DNA from: Pseudomonas sp. TH15
GTDB taxonomy: Bacteria; Pseudomonadota; Gammaproteobacteria; Pseudomonadales; Pseudomonadaceae
DNA: 64,000 nucleotides
Direction: 5' to 3'
NCBI RefSeq assembly: GCF_016651105.1
Contig: NZ_JAEKEL010000001.1
Span: 1,509,501 to 1,573,500, forward strand
Within the stretch, counting starts at the first letter, position 1. Each line of letters starts with the position of its first letter. Under the pieces are notes generated by a model. It was given only the letters and a program-made list of their open reading frames with translations. It ran no database searches and was not told the DNA's origin. Positions 21,770-30,196 of the stretch are shown piece after piece. The translations under genes and the position numbers were made by a program.

Positions 21770-22497
21770 CAGCACAGGCCTCCGTTGACGGCCAGAACCT
21801 GCCGGGTGATGTACGAGGCTTCCGCCGACATCAGGAAATTCACCGCACCGGCCACCTCTTCAGGTGTGCCCATGCGTTGTGCGGGGATCATTTTCATCAG
21901 TTCTTCCACCGGCACGTTTTCGTCGAGCATGGCGGTGTCGATCAGGCCGGGTGCGACACAGTTAACGGTGATTTTGCGCTTGCCCAGTTCGATCGCCAAC
22001 GCTTTCGCCGCACCGATCAAACCCGCCTTGGAGGCGCTGTAGTTGACCTGGCCACGGTTGCCGATCAACCCGGAAACCGAGGTGATGCAAACAATTCGCC
22101 CGGCGGCGCGACGACGAATCATCGGCATCATCACCGGGTGCAGCACGTTGTAGAAACCGTCGAGGTTGGTGCGCATCACCACATCCCAATCATCCTCGCT
22201 CAGCGCCGGAAAAGCACCGTCGCGAGTCAACCCGGCGTTGAGCACCACGCCGTAATAGGCGCCGTGAGCTTCAACGTCAGCTTCGAGAATGGCTTTGCAA
22301 CTGGCGCGGTCAGACACATCAAATTGCAGCACGCGGGCGTTGCGGCCCAGCGCTTCGATTTCGGCCTTCACGGCCTCGGCCTCGGCCAGACCGCTGCGGC
22401 AATGCAGCACGATGTCGTGGCCAGCCTGGGCCAGACGCAGGGCGATAGCGCGGCCAATGCCACGGCTGGAGCCGGTGACCAGTACGAATTCAGTCAT
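21769..22497 (-). CDS. apeQ: 3-ketoacyl-ACP reductase of the aryl polyene pathway (ApeQ)
   Basis: A FabG-like short-chain dehydrogenase of 242 residues that would reduce the beta-keto group on the growing ACP-bound polyene with NADPH. Visible motifs are the cofactor loop TGSSRGIGRA, NAGLTRDG, the catalytic Ser in CITSVSG and YSASKAG (Tyr and Lys). The ATG overlaps the dehydratase stop. Context between ApeP and ApeR supports the role. Confidence 0.9.
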   Translation of the reverse strand: MTEFVLVTGSSRGIGRAIALRLAQAGHDIVLHCRSGLAEAEAVKAEIEALGRNARVLQFDVSDRASCKAILEADVEAHGAYYGVVLNAGLTRDGAFPALSEDDWDVVMRTNLDGFYNVLHPVMMPMIRRRAAGRIVCITSVSGLIGNRGQVNYSASKAGLIGAAKALAIELGKRKITVNCVAPGLIDTAMLDENVPVEELMKMIPAQRMGTPEEVAGAVNFLMSAEASYITRQVLAVNGGLC

Positions 22498-22955
22498 CAC
22501 TCGACTCCTTGGATTTCTTGAAGATATTGCGCCGCCTGGGGCGGGCGGTACACGTTGAGCCGGGCGGTGGCGTGGATGCCGGGGGCGTTGATGTGGCATT
22601 CGAATACTCCCATGCCGCTGTCGTCTTCCAGCGAGCGCAGCCCGTGGATGGTCAGCTCGGTGCCGGCAGGAAAGTGTTCGACGTTGCATTCGAATTTGCG
22701 GGTGCCGAGCAGGAAGCCCAGCTCCACCGCATCGCCGCGCGCACGGGCATGGCAACCGGCGTAAGCCGCCACACTTTGGGCCATCAGTTCGATGCCGACC
22801 CAGGCCGGCAGGCTGCCGTCGGGACGGTTGAACAGGCCATCGGGTTTGACGGTGAGGCGGGTGTGAATCTGCTCGTCATCGAACGACAGGATCTGCTCGA
22901 TGAGGATCATGTCGCCAGCGTGAGGCAGCAGTTCGGCGATCGGCCAGTCAATCAT
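22497..22955 (-). CDS. apeP: Aryl polyene dehydratase, hotdog fold (ApeP)
   Basis: A 152-residue single-hotdog protein that would dehydrate beta-hydroxyacyl-ACP to the trans-enoyl form, keeping the double bonds conjugated. It opens MIDWPIAELLPHAGDMILIE with the likely catalytic His, and WVGIELMAQSVAAYAG holds the paired acidic residue. A longer reading exists, but the ATG at 22955 overlaps the apeO stop (ATGA) and matches family length. Confidence 0.87.
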   Translation of the reverse strand: MIDWPIAELLPHAGDMILIEQILSFDDEQIHTRLTVKPDGLFNRPDGSLPAWVGIELMAQSVAAYAGCHARARGDAVELGFLLGTRKFECNVEHFPAGTELTIHGLRSLEDDSGMGVFECHINAPGIHATARLNVYRPPQAAQYLQEIQGVE

Positions 22956-24148
22956 GGGGCGTCTCCGATAATCAGGCTGACGTTGTTGCCGCCGAAGGCA
23001 AACGAATTGCTCATCAGGTAGCGAGGTGCAATGGACGCCAGGCGAGTGGCCGGGGTCACCCAATTGAGCGCAGGCAGGTCGGGGGCGGGCTGGCCGTCCC
23101 AGACGTGGGGCGGCAGGGCGTGTTCGGGATTGTCGGCGCTCAGGCTCAACCAGCAGAATGCCGCTTCCAGGGCACCGGCGGCGCCGAGGGTGTGACCGGT
23201 CATCGGCTTGGTCGACGAGCACGGCACGCCGTCCGGAAACAACGCGGCCACGGCCAGGCTTTCCATGGCGTCGTTGTGTTGAGTGGCGGTGCCGTGCAGG
23301 TTCAGGTAACTGATTTGCGACGGTTGCAGCGCGGCACGGCTCAAGGCCTGGTACATCGCTTGCTGGGCGCCACGGCCGGTTGGTTCCGGTGCGGAAATGT
23401 GGTGCGCATCAGAGCTGGCGCCGCTGCCGAGCAGGGCAATCGAGGGGCCGTCGCCAGCACTTTTACTCATCAAAAACAGCACCGCCGCTTCGCCGATGTT
23501 GATGCCGTTACGGTTGGCGGAAAACGGGTTGCAGCGCTGCTCGGACACTGCTTCCAGAGCCGAGAAACCGTTGAGCGTCAGTTTGCACAAACTGTCGACA
23601 CCGCCACACAGCACAGCGTCGCACATGCCCAGATCGAGCAAGCGCTGGGCGCTCATCAAGGCTCGGGCGCTGGAAGTACAAGCGGTGGAAATCACATAGG
23701 CCGGGCCGCTCAATTGCAGCCAGTCGGCGAGGAAGTTTGCCGGCGCGCCGAGCTCCTGCTGCTGATAGTCGTATTCGGCGGGGAATTGCTGCTGGCGAAT
23801 GTAATGCGCCAGACCACGGCTGGCCTCGTCGATCCCCGACGTGCTGGTGCCCAATACCACACCGATGCGCTCGCGGCCGTAGGTCTGGATGGCTTGATCG
23901 ATGGCATCGCGAATCTGCAACGCGGCTTCGAGCAACAGCTGATTGTTGCGGCTGCTCTGATCGGCCAGTTCTGCCGGAATCGCCGCCAGATCACCGTGAA
24001 CCGCCGCGACTGGCAGTTCACGCTCCGGCACCCAGCCGGACTCGCGACGCATGCCCGAGCAGTCACCGGCAAACAGGTTGCGCGCAACGGTCGATTTGTC
24101 ACGGCCCAACGAACAGATCACGCCGAGAGCGTTCAGGTAAGCGGTCAT
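22952..24148 (-). CDS. apeO: Beta-ketoacyl-ACP synthase of the aryl polyene pathway (ApeO)
   Basis: A ketosynthase of 398 residues with active-site Cys in ISTACTSSARAL and His residues in NLHGTATQHND and TGHTLGAAGALEA. In the E. coli APE system ApeO forms the elongating heterodimer with the chain-length factor ApeC. Here the ApeC homologue lies at the opposite end of the same operon. The ATG overlaps the stop of the DUF3261 lipoprotein gene (ATGA). Confidence 0.87.
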   Translation of the reverse strand: MTAYLNALGVICSLGRDKSTVARNLFAGDCSGMRRESGWVPERELPVAAVHGDLAAIPAELADQSSRNNQLLLEAALQIRDAIDQAIQTYGRERIGVVLGTSTSGIDEASRGLAHYIRQQQFPAEYDYQQQELGAPANFLADWLQLSGPAYVISTACTSSARALMSAQRLLDLGMCDAVLCGGVDSLCKLTLNGFSALEAVSEQRCNPFSANRNGINIGEAAVLFLMSKSAGDGPSIALLGSGASSDAHHISAPEPTGRGAQQAMYQALSRAALQPSQISYLNLHGTATQHNDAMESLAVAALFPDGVPCSSTKPMTGHTLGAAGALEAAFCWLSLSADNPEHALPPHVWDGQPAPDLPALNWVTPATRLASIAPRYLMSNSFAFGGNNVSLIIGDAP

Positions 24149-24741
24149 GGCGTCGATTCACCCAACGGAGAAACGCGATAGTGCGGGCCTTGGGGCAGGT
24201 TCAATTCGAAGTGCAACGGTTGTGCATAACGGATGGCCCAACGCGGCGGCAGAGTTCGTTGCTCACCGTGTTGCTGCGCATCGGGATAATTGCGCAGCAG
24301 CTCGCCGGACGGGGTCAGGGCGAACAGCAGGGCCGCGAACAGCTCGCGGGCCTCGGGGTTCGGCGGCAGCAGGCCATCGGCTTGCCAATGACCGTCGATC
24401 AATTGCTGACGCGCCTGGGGGATGCCCAGCGGGTCCATCATCGACCAACGGATGCCCGTACCTTCGCGCTGGATCACCAAAAGCCAGTCCTGGCGTTGCT
24501 CGGCTTGCTGGCGCTCGATGTGCAGTTGCAGTGGCAGGGGCAGCGTCGGGTTGCCCGCTGGCAATGGCGCGTGGCTGGCGCAGGCACTTAACAGAAGTAA
24601 AATGCTCAGCACCAATAGCCGCCACACAGCGGACACTGTGGGAGCGAGCCTGCTCGCGAAGGCGCGGGCCCATTCAACAAAGAGGCTGGCTGGCCCACCG
24701 CTTTCGCGAGCAGGCTCGCTCCCAAAAGTCATGTGTCGCAT
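24145..24741 (-). CDS. apeN: DUF3261 lipoprotein (ApeN) with REPIN-encoded N-terminal extension
   Basis: An outer-membrane-type lipoprotein of the APE export set. The lipoprotein signal core WRLLVLSILLLLSAC (lipobox Cys54) starts only at residue 40. Residues about 7-35 are encoded by a REPIN (24637-24723). The ATG at 24741 overlaps the methyltransferase stop (TAATG) and has AAGGT about eight bases upstream. It therefore looks like the native start, with the repeat inserted in frame behind it. GTG codons at 24636 and 24627 would give a normal signal peptide but lack a ribosome site. Function inferred from cluster position. Confidence 0.75.
   Translation of the reverse strand: MRHMTFGSEPARESGGPASLFVEWARAFASRLAPTVSAVWRLLVLSILLLLSACASHAPLPAGNPTLPLPLQLHIERQQAEQRQDWLLVIQREGTGIRWSMMDPLGIPQARQQLIDGHWQADGLLPPNPEARELFAALLFALTPSGELLRNYPDAQQHGEQRTLPPRWAIRYAQPLHFELNLPQGPHYRVSPLGESTP
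24637..24723. repeat. REPIN inside the 5' end of apeN
   Basis: REP doublet of the GAGCGAGCCTGCTCGC subtype (one end has lost the terminal CACA). It lies between the apeN start codon and its signal peptide, within a polycistronic operon, and keeps the frame open. Confidence 0.88.
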
Positions 24742-25466
24742 TAACGATCACCTTCAAGAGGTTTGCGCGCCACGACATTGACCAGGGTTTCTTCCCGTTG
24801 GCCAAACGGCTTCGGCTTACGCAAACCAAAACGTTCAAACAGCCCGAAATCCTTTGCGCGGCTCCACCACAAGTACGGATAAGACACATTCTGCGGGCCG
24901 AATTCAAAACCCTGCTGGCGAATCATTTCCAGATACCCGGCTGCACTCTTCTGCACGTGCATCGGATGACGGAACAACCAGCGAATCACCCACGTATCAA
25001 TGTAAGCCTCGGTGGACTCGGCGAACAGCAGATAGCCGCCCGGCTTGAGCACGCGATAGAACTCGGCCAGGGCCAAGTCCTGCTCGACGAGGTGATGAAA
25101 GGTCTGGTGACAGAACAGCAGGTCGACGCTGGCGTTGGCCACGTTGAGCGTCGCGCAGTCGCTGCCGATCAGCTCCACCGTCATGCCCTGACGCGCCGCC
25201 TCTTCACCGCTGAGGTGCAGGCTGTGCGGGTCGGCATCGACACCGATCAGGCGTTGCGGCGAAAAAGTCTGGCGCAGGTACTGGAACGACTTGCCCTGGC
25301 CGCAACCGGCATCCAGCAACACCGGGTTGCTGGGCAGCGAATCGCTGAACAGGTTGCGCAGGTCGTTGATTGCCACCCGCAGCACATGGTGCTGCCAGGT
25401 GTGGCTGCGCAGGAACCAGAAACCGAATTTGGTTTCTTCGACGTAGTTGTCGCTCAGGTAACTCAT
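24741..25466 (-). CDS. SAM-dependent methyltransferase of the aryl polyene cluster
   Basis: A class I methyltransferase of 241 residues. The SAM-binding motif I is VLLDAGCGQGKSFQYL, followed by an acidic loop GVDAD and motif FYRVLKPGGYLLFAES. APE head groups often carry methyl groups on the aromatic ring, so ring methylation is the likely job (inference). It overlaps the upstream flavoprotein gene by four bases (ATGA) and the downstream apeN start by one codon. Confidence 0.83.
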   Translation of the reverse strand: MSYLSDNYVEETKFGFWFLRSHTWQHHVLRVAINDLRNLFSDSLPSNPVLLDAGCGQGKSFQYLRQTFSPQRLIGVDADPHSLHLSGEEAARQGMTVELIGSDCATLNVANASVDLLFCHQTFHHLVEQDLALAEFYRVLKPGGYLLFAESTEAYIDTWVIRWLFRHPMHVQKSAAGYLEMIRQQGFEFGPQNVSYPYLWWSRAKDFGLFERFGLRKPKPFGQREETLVNVVARKPLEGDR

Positions 25467-26710
25467 GTCGCATCCCTTGCACAGATTTCCGAAATCACCT
25501 TCAACCGACGCTTCGCTTCGCTGACGAACGGATTGCGCTCATCCCAGGCGTAACCGGCGAGGATCGAGGCGATCATCCGGCGGATGTCCGGTGAGCTGCC
25601 ATCATGGAAAATCACGTCCTGGAAGGTCCCGGCGTACCAGCCTTCGACGTAGCAGCGGAAGGTGTCGACGCCACGTTTGAGCGGGGCGGCGAACTCGGTC
25701 TGCCAGTCGACGCTTTCACCCTGCAATTGGCGATGCAATACGCCGGCGGCCATGCTCGCCGAGCGCATCGCGATGGTCACACCAGAGGAGAACACCGGGT
25801 CGAGGAATTCCGCCGCGTTGCCCAGCAGCGCAAAGCCCGGGCCGTGCAGGGTTTTGACGTTGGCCGAGTAGCCGCCGATGGTCCGCGCCGGGGTGTCCCA
25901 CACCGCGTTGTTCAGCACACCGGCCAGGCTTGGGGTTTCGGCGATAAAGCCGCGCAGGCAGTCGTCCAGATTGTCGGTACGACCGTCGAAATGTTCGGCG
26001 GCGGCCACCACACCCACCGAGCACCGGCCGTTGCTGAACGGGATGGTCCAAAACCAGATGTCGCGATGGGTCGGATGGGTGGTGACGAGGATCTTGGTCC
26101 GGTCGAAGGCCGGGTTGTCGATCAGGTCCTCAACGTGGGTGAACACGGCTTGGCGCACCGGGAAATTCGACGGTGCTTCGAGGTCGAGCAGGCGCGGCAG
26201 CACGCGGCCGTAGCCGCTGGCGTCGAGCACGAAGTCGGCTTCGACGCGATACTCGCTGCCGTCCTCGCGCAGCACATTCAGCTGCGGTTTCGGCAGGTCG
26301 AAATCAGCGCTGACGATGGCTTCGCCGTAACGCAATTCCACACCTTGCAACGCTGCTTGATCGGCCAGCAACTTGTCGAAATCGGCGCGTTGCACCTGAA
26401 ACGTGGTCGGCTTGCCGTTGCTGAACGTGTCGCCGAAATCGAAGTCGCTGTACTGCTCGCCCCACGCGAACGCAGCGCCGGTTTTTATCTGAAAACCAGC
26501 GGCGTTCACCGCTTCAAGCATGCCGGCCTCTTCGACGAAATCGAGGCAATGGGACAACAGGCTTTCACCGATGGAAAACCTTGGAAAATGTTGGCGCTCG
26601 ATCACCAATACATCGTGACCCTTGCGCTTGAGCAGCGCGGCGGCGATGGCGCCCGAAGGGCCTGCGCCGATGACCACAACCTGACGACGTTCCATTTCAA
26701 CGGTTGGCAC
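25463..26710 (-). CDS. FAD-dependent oxidoreductase, flavin-halogenase-like
   Basis: A 415-residue flavoprotein of the geranylgeranyl reductase / halogenase superfamily. It has the FAD Rossmann motif GAGPSGAIAA (15-24), FPRFSIGESLL and a conserved Lys76 in KTGAAFAWGE. WFWTIP at 219-224 fits the WxWxIP motif used to recognise flavin-dependent halogenases. FALLGNAAEFLDPVFSSGV binds the FAD pyrophosphate. In the pathway it could oxidise, hydroxylate or halogenate the aryl head; which of these cannot be told from sequence. GTG at 26710 with GGAG five bases upstream is the start. It overlaps the antiporter-like gene by 14 bases. Confidence 0.8.
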   Translation of the reverse strand: MPTVEMERRQVVVIGAGPSGAIAAALLKRKGHDVLVIERQHFPRFSIGESLLSHCLDFVEEAGMLEAVNAAGFQIKTGAAFAWGEQYSDFDFGDTFSNGKPTTFQVQRADFDKLLADQAALQGVELRYGEAIVSADFDLPKPQLNVLREDGSEYRVEADFVLDASGYGRVLPRLLDLEAPSNFPVRQAVFTHVEDLIDNPAFDRTKILVTTHPTHRDIWFWTIPFSNGRCSVGVVAAAEHFDGRTDNLDDCLRGFIAETPSLAGVLNNAVWDTPARTIGGYSANVKTLHGPGFALLGNAAEFLDPVFSSGVTIAMRSASMAAGVLHRQLQGESVDWQTEFAAPLKRGVDTFRCYVEGWYAGTFQDVIFHDGSSPDIRRMIASILAGYAWDERNPFVSEAKRRLKVISEICARDAT

Positions 26711-27857
26711 GGGAGCTCCTTGCCGGGGCGGCGATATTCAGCGGGATTCGGTGCATGCCGGCCAGTGCCGGCAGCAATGTTGCGATCAGGCCCATCAACA
26801 TCAGCGCGAAGTACAGCGCCGGGCTGATGAGTTGTTGTTGCAGCAGCAGGTTGAGAAAGACGATCTCGCTCAAGCCGCGAATGTTCAGCAGCAGGCTTTC
26901 CCGCCAGCGGCTGGCGCCGTCAAACGAGGCGCCGGCCCAGCCCAGGCCGAGCCAGTTGCCCAGCAGTTTGCTGATGATCGGGAATAACAGCAGCGCGGTC
27001 AGTTGCAACCAGCCGAGGCTGGCCATGGCGCTGTGCACGTCGATCTGCACGATGCCGAACGTGAGAATCAGCGGGATGGCGATCCAGGTCTGCAAGCGAT
27101 TCATCCAGACCGCCGGCAACGGCAACACCAGCGGCACTTTGAGCACGGCCATGCACAGCAGATAGCCGATACCGAAAATCAGTGCGTTGAGCTTGAAATG
27201 CTCGGCCACCACCAGCAGCGCGAAGAAGCAGCCGCTGTGCAGCAGCGGTTGGCGCAAACCGAGCAGGCGCAACAGCAACGGCAGGCACGCGCCGGCCAGT
27301 GGCAGCAGCAAACTGCTCAGGTGCAGGCTGCCTTGGGCGAAGCCGAACAACGTCCAGCACGTGAGGTCGATGAGGATCGCGGTTTGCACCAAACGCCGGG
27401 TGGCGGCGGGCGGGTAGTTGATGTGTCGCAGGTACAGGTACAACACCGGGATCGCGGTGATGGCGAACACCAAACCGACCGCCAACGAGCTGATCCACGA
27501 TTGCGTCGGCAACAGCCAGACCGCTGTCGCCAGCCCGCAGGCGAAGGGCAGGCAGAAACTCGGCAGGGCGATTTTCAGGCTCTGGCGATCCAGCCGCAGG
27601 TCGATCACGTCGCTGAGGATGTGTCCCAGCAGCAAGGCGAAACTCAGGCTGTAGAGGTTTTTCAACCATACCGGCGAGATCAGATCGGCGCCGCTGAGCT
27701 GCCAGCCCGGCTCGATCCAGAAATACATCAACAGCGGCAAGCCAAACGTCGCCAGCAGCAATTGGCTGACAATCGGGATCAACCCGAAATGCCGGCCGAC
27801 GCGGGTCGCGACGGCGAACAGCCCCAGGGCCATCGCCCAAAACAGCACGATCATCAT
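26697..27857 (-). CDS. Cation:proton antiporter-like membrane protein in the aryl polyene cluster
   Basis: A 386-residue protein that is almost wholly hydrophobic, with about 11-12 membrane segments. Its organisation recalls the CPA2 Na+/H+ exchanger fold (RESLLLNIRGLSEIVFLNLL resembles the conserved RG(L)xE helix). The start ATG at 27857 overlaps the MMPL gene stop. A much longer upstream reading is an artefact inside the MMPL gene. A transport role in the APE context is inferred. It is not part of the minimal E. coli gene set as I know it. Confidence 0.65.
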   Translation of the reverse strand: MMIVLFWAMALGLFAVATRVGRHFGLIPIVSQLLLATFGLPLLMYFWIEPGWQLSGADLISPVWLKNLYSLSFALLLGHILSDVIDLRLDRQSLKIALPSFCLPFACGLATAVWLLPTQSWISSLAVGLVFAITAIPVLYLYLRHINYPPAATRRLVQTAILIDLTCWTLFGFAQGSLHLSSLLLPLAGACLPLLLRLLGLRQPLLHSGCFFALLVVAEHFKLNALIFGIGYLLCMAVLKVPLVLPLPAVWMNRLQTWIAIPLILTFGIVQIDVHSAMASLGWLQLTALLLFPIISKLLGNWLGLGWAGASFDGASRWRESLLLNIRGLSEIVFLNLLLQQQLISPALYFALMLMGLIATLLPALAGMHRIPLNIAAPARSSRANR

Positions 27858-30196
27858 GCTGCCGGCTCCGCGACGGCAGTGGCATGGACGTGACGCCCGG
27901 CCCATGGCGCGAGGATGAAGCTGAACGCCAGCCCGAGGCTCACCGATAGACCGAAGTTGCTCACCGCCGGCGTACTCGACACCGCCAGCAACCCGAACGA
28001 CAGCCAAGTGGTCAACGCCGCCAGCAAGGTGCCCAGCAGGCTCACAGCGGCACCGCCGACTTGTTCGCGCATGAGGATCGCGTAATCGACGCTGATGGCC
28101 GTCACCAGCAGCAGGCCGAACAGGCTGAACAGTGTCAGCGGCTGGCCGAGCCAACCGAGGCTGGCGAGGCTGCACAGTGCGGCGAGCAATGGCAGGGCGA
28201 CGATGCGCAACGCGCCGCTGAGGCCGAATGGCAGGATCAACACCAGCACGATCAGCACGCAGGAGGCGAGTTTCAATTCAGCGGCGCTGATCTGCGTAGC
28301 AGCGAAGACCTTGTTCAGCTCGCCGAGGCGATCCACCAATTGCACGCCCGGTAAATCCAGCGCCTGAACCCGCAGCAGCGACGGGTTGTTCAAGCCTTGC
28401 AGGCTGATCATGGCTGCCACGCCGCCGTCAGCGGTCGGCCCCAGCCACAGGGTGCGATAAGGTTCGGCTAACGGCCCGGCCAGCGCCGCATCGATATCTT
28501 CGGTGGGCAGCGCTTGCAACTCTTGCAGTTCGGCTTGCAGCGCCTCGACTGGTACGCCGACGTCGAGCAACGGTTGCCAGAATTGCGGCAGTTTATTTAG
28601 CGCTTCACGTACTTGCTTCTGCTCACTTGGCTGGCTGACCAGTTGATTGAGGGACAGAAAGCCCTGGAGTTTGTCGAGGTTGACCAGTTGCTCCAGGCGA
28701 TCAGTCAGGGCGCTTTGGCGTTCGAGTAATTCTTGCTGGTTGGCGGCGCGGATCAGGAAGAACTGGCTGGTGGGTTGGTAGCCGGTAATGCGCGCGATGG
28801 TCTGGGCTTCGTCGGTCAGGTGTTGCGGCATACCGACCCATTGGCGAATGTCGTTCTTGGTGCTGAGTTGCAACAGACCGCCGACACAGAAGACGATCAG
28901 CAGCGCCAGCAACACTGGCGTGCGAGCGCGTTGGAGAAGCGCTTCACGCAGGTTCACCAGAAACTCGGCAACCCGCAGCGGCCATTGCGCCGGCCGCAGG
29001 TCAGTGCCCTTGAGCAGGGCCGGCAGCAGGCACACCGCCGACAGGTAGGCGCCGAACAGGCCGGCGGCGGAGAACACGGCGATTTGGGTCAGCGCCGGGA
29101 ACGGCGTCCAGGCCAAGGCGAGGTAGCCGATGCAACTGGTGATCAGGCTCAATGTCAGCCCCGGCAAGGTCAGGCGCAGGGCTGGCCAACTGTTCCAGGG
29201 TTTCAGGCTCCAGCTCTTGGACAGGTAGTGCAACGGGTAATCGACGGCAACGCCGATCAGGCTGGAACCGAGCACCAATGTCATCACGTGCAGATGGCCG
29301 AACAGCGCGATGCAGGCCACTCCACCGAACAGCATGCCCACCAGCACCGGGACAAACGCGAGCAACACGCGCAGCCGCCGGAAGGCCAGCAACAGCAACA
29401 ACAGGATGCCGAGTGTGGCGCCGCCACCGACCCAAGTCATTTCCCTGGTCGCTTGTTGCTGACCGTTGGCCGCATAGAGCAAGCCGCTGGCAGCGAGCAA
29501 CTGCACGTCGCCCTGAGCCGCTTCTTCACGACTGTGTTTGAGCAGTGCGGCCACTTGCAGCGGCAGGTTCATGTCGAAGGCGTTGCCGGTGGTCCGCGCT
29601 CGCAGCAGCACCCAACTCTTGCCGTCTGCATCGGCGACCAAGGCACCGCTGCCGATGTCCAGTTGCACCGCGCCGTGTTGTGGCTGGCTGTTCTGGATGC
29701 GCCCGGTCAGGCCCAGCCAGTCATCCTGGCTCGGCACCAGGCTGAAACCGGTGAACGGGTCGAACAGCGCTTGCACGCGCTGTTGAATGAAAGCGTCGGG
29801 ATGCTCGATCAGTTGTTGCCGATCCGCGTCCGAGAGCATCGCCAGCCGACCTTGCAGCAGCTGCGTGCGCAGCGCCGGCAAGTCGGCTTGCAGGGTCCAT
29901 TGGACCTTTTCGAACAGACCGCTGGCCTGCCATTGCTCGCCGAGTTTCTGCGCCATGGCCACGGCTTGCTGGCGATCGGTATGGCCGACCAGCACCAGCA
30001 TTTCGCGGTTCAGCGGTTCTTGCATGCGTTGTTCGGCGCGCAGTTCCAGCGCGTCCGGCGCCGTACCTGGCACCAGTTCCATCAGGTTGGCCGACAGCGG
30101 TGCGCCGTCACGCCATTGCCAGCCGGCGAGCGCGAGCACCGCCAGCAGCAGGATCAGGAACAGCCGTGGGAGCATCCGTTCACTCGGCAAAGTCAT
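27854..30196 (-). CDS. apeM: MMPL/RND-family exporter of aryl polyenes (ApeM)
   Basis: A 780-residue RND-superfamily inner-membrane protein with two repeats, each with one membrane helix, a large periplasmic domain and a bundle of five helices. Examples are LVLGSSLIGVAVDYPLHYLS in the first half and LFGLLLVTAISVDYAILM in the second, with the Asp-Tyr pair at the equivalent helix. It is the expected exporter of the lipidated polyene. ATG at 30196 has GGAG four to five bases upstream and overlaps apeL by 17 bases. Confidence 0.85.
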   Translation of the reverse strand: MTLPSERMLPRLFLILLLAVLALAGWQWRDGAPLSANLMELVPGTAPDALELRAEQRMQEPLNREMLVLVGHTDRQQAVAMAQKLGEQWQASGLFEKVQWTLQADLPALRTQLLQGRLAMLSDADRQQLIEHPDAFIQQRVQALFDPFTGFSLVPSQDDWLGLTGRIQNSQPQHGAVQLDIGSGALVADADGKSWVLLRARTTGNAFDMNLPLQVAALLKHSREEAAQGDVQLLAASGLLYAANGQQQATREMTWVGGGATLGILLLLLLAFRRLRVLLAFVPVLVGMLFGGVACIALFGHLHVMTLVLGSSLIGVAVDYPLHYLSKSWSLKPWNSWPALRLTLPGLTLSLITSCIGYLALAWTPFPALTQIAVFSAAGLFGAYLSAVCLLPALLKGTDLRPAQWPLRVAEFLVNLREALLQRARTPVLLALLIVFCVGGLLQLSTKNDIRQWVGMPQHLTDEAQTIARITGYQPTSQFFLIRAANQQELLERQSALTDRLEQLVNLDKLQGFLSLNQLVSQPSEQKQVREALNKLPQFWQPLLDVGVPVEALQAELQELQALPTEDIDAALAGPLAEPYRTLWLGPTADGGVAAMISLQGLNNPSLLRVQALDLPGVQLVDRLGELNKVFAATQISAAELKLASCVLIVLVLILPFGLSGALRIVALPLLAALCSLASLGWLGQPLTLFSLFGLLLVTAISVDYAILMREQVGGAAVSLLGTLLAALTTWLSFGLLAVSSTPAVSNFGLSVSLGLAFSFILAPWAGRHVHATAVAEPAA

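Noticed and set aside
22956..23222. N-terminal extension of the ApeP reading
   Set aside because: It lies inside apeO in another frame; the ATG at 22955 is coupled to the apeO stop.
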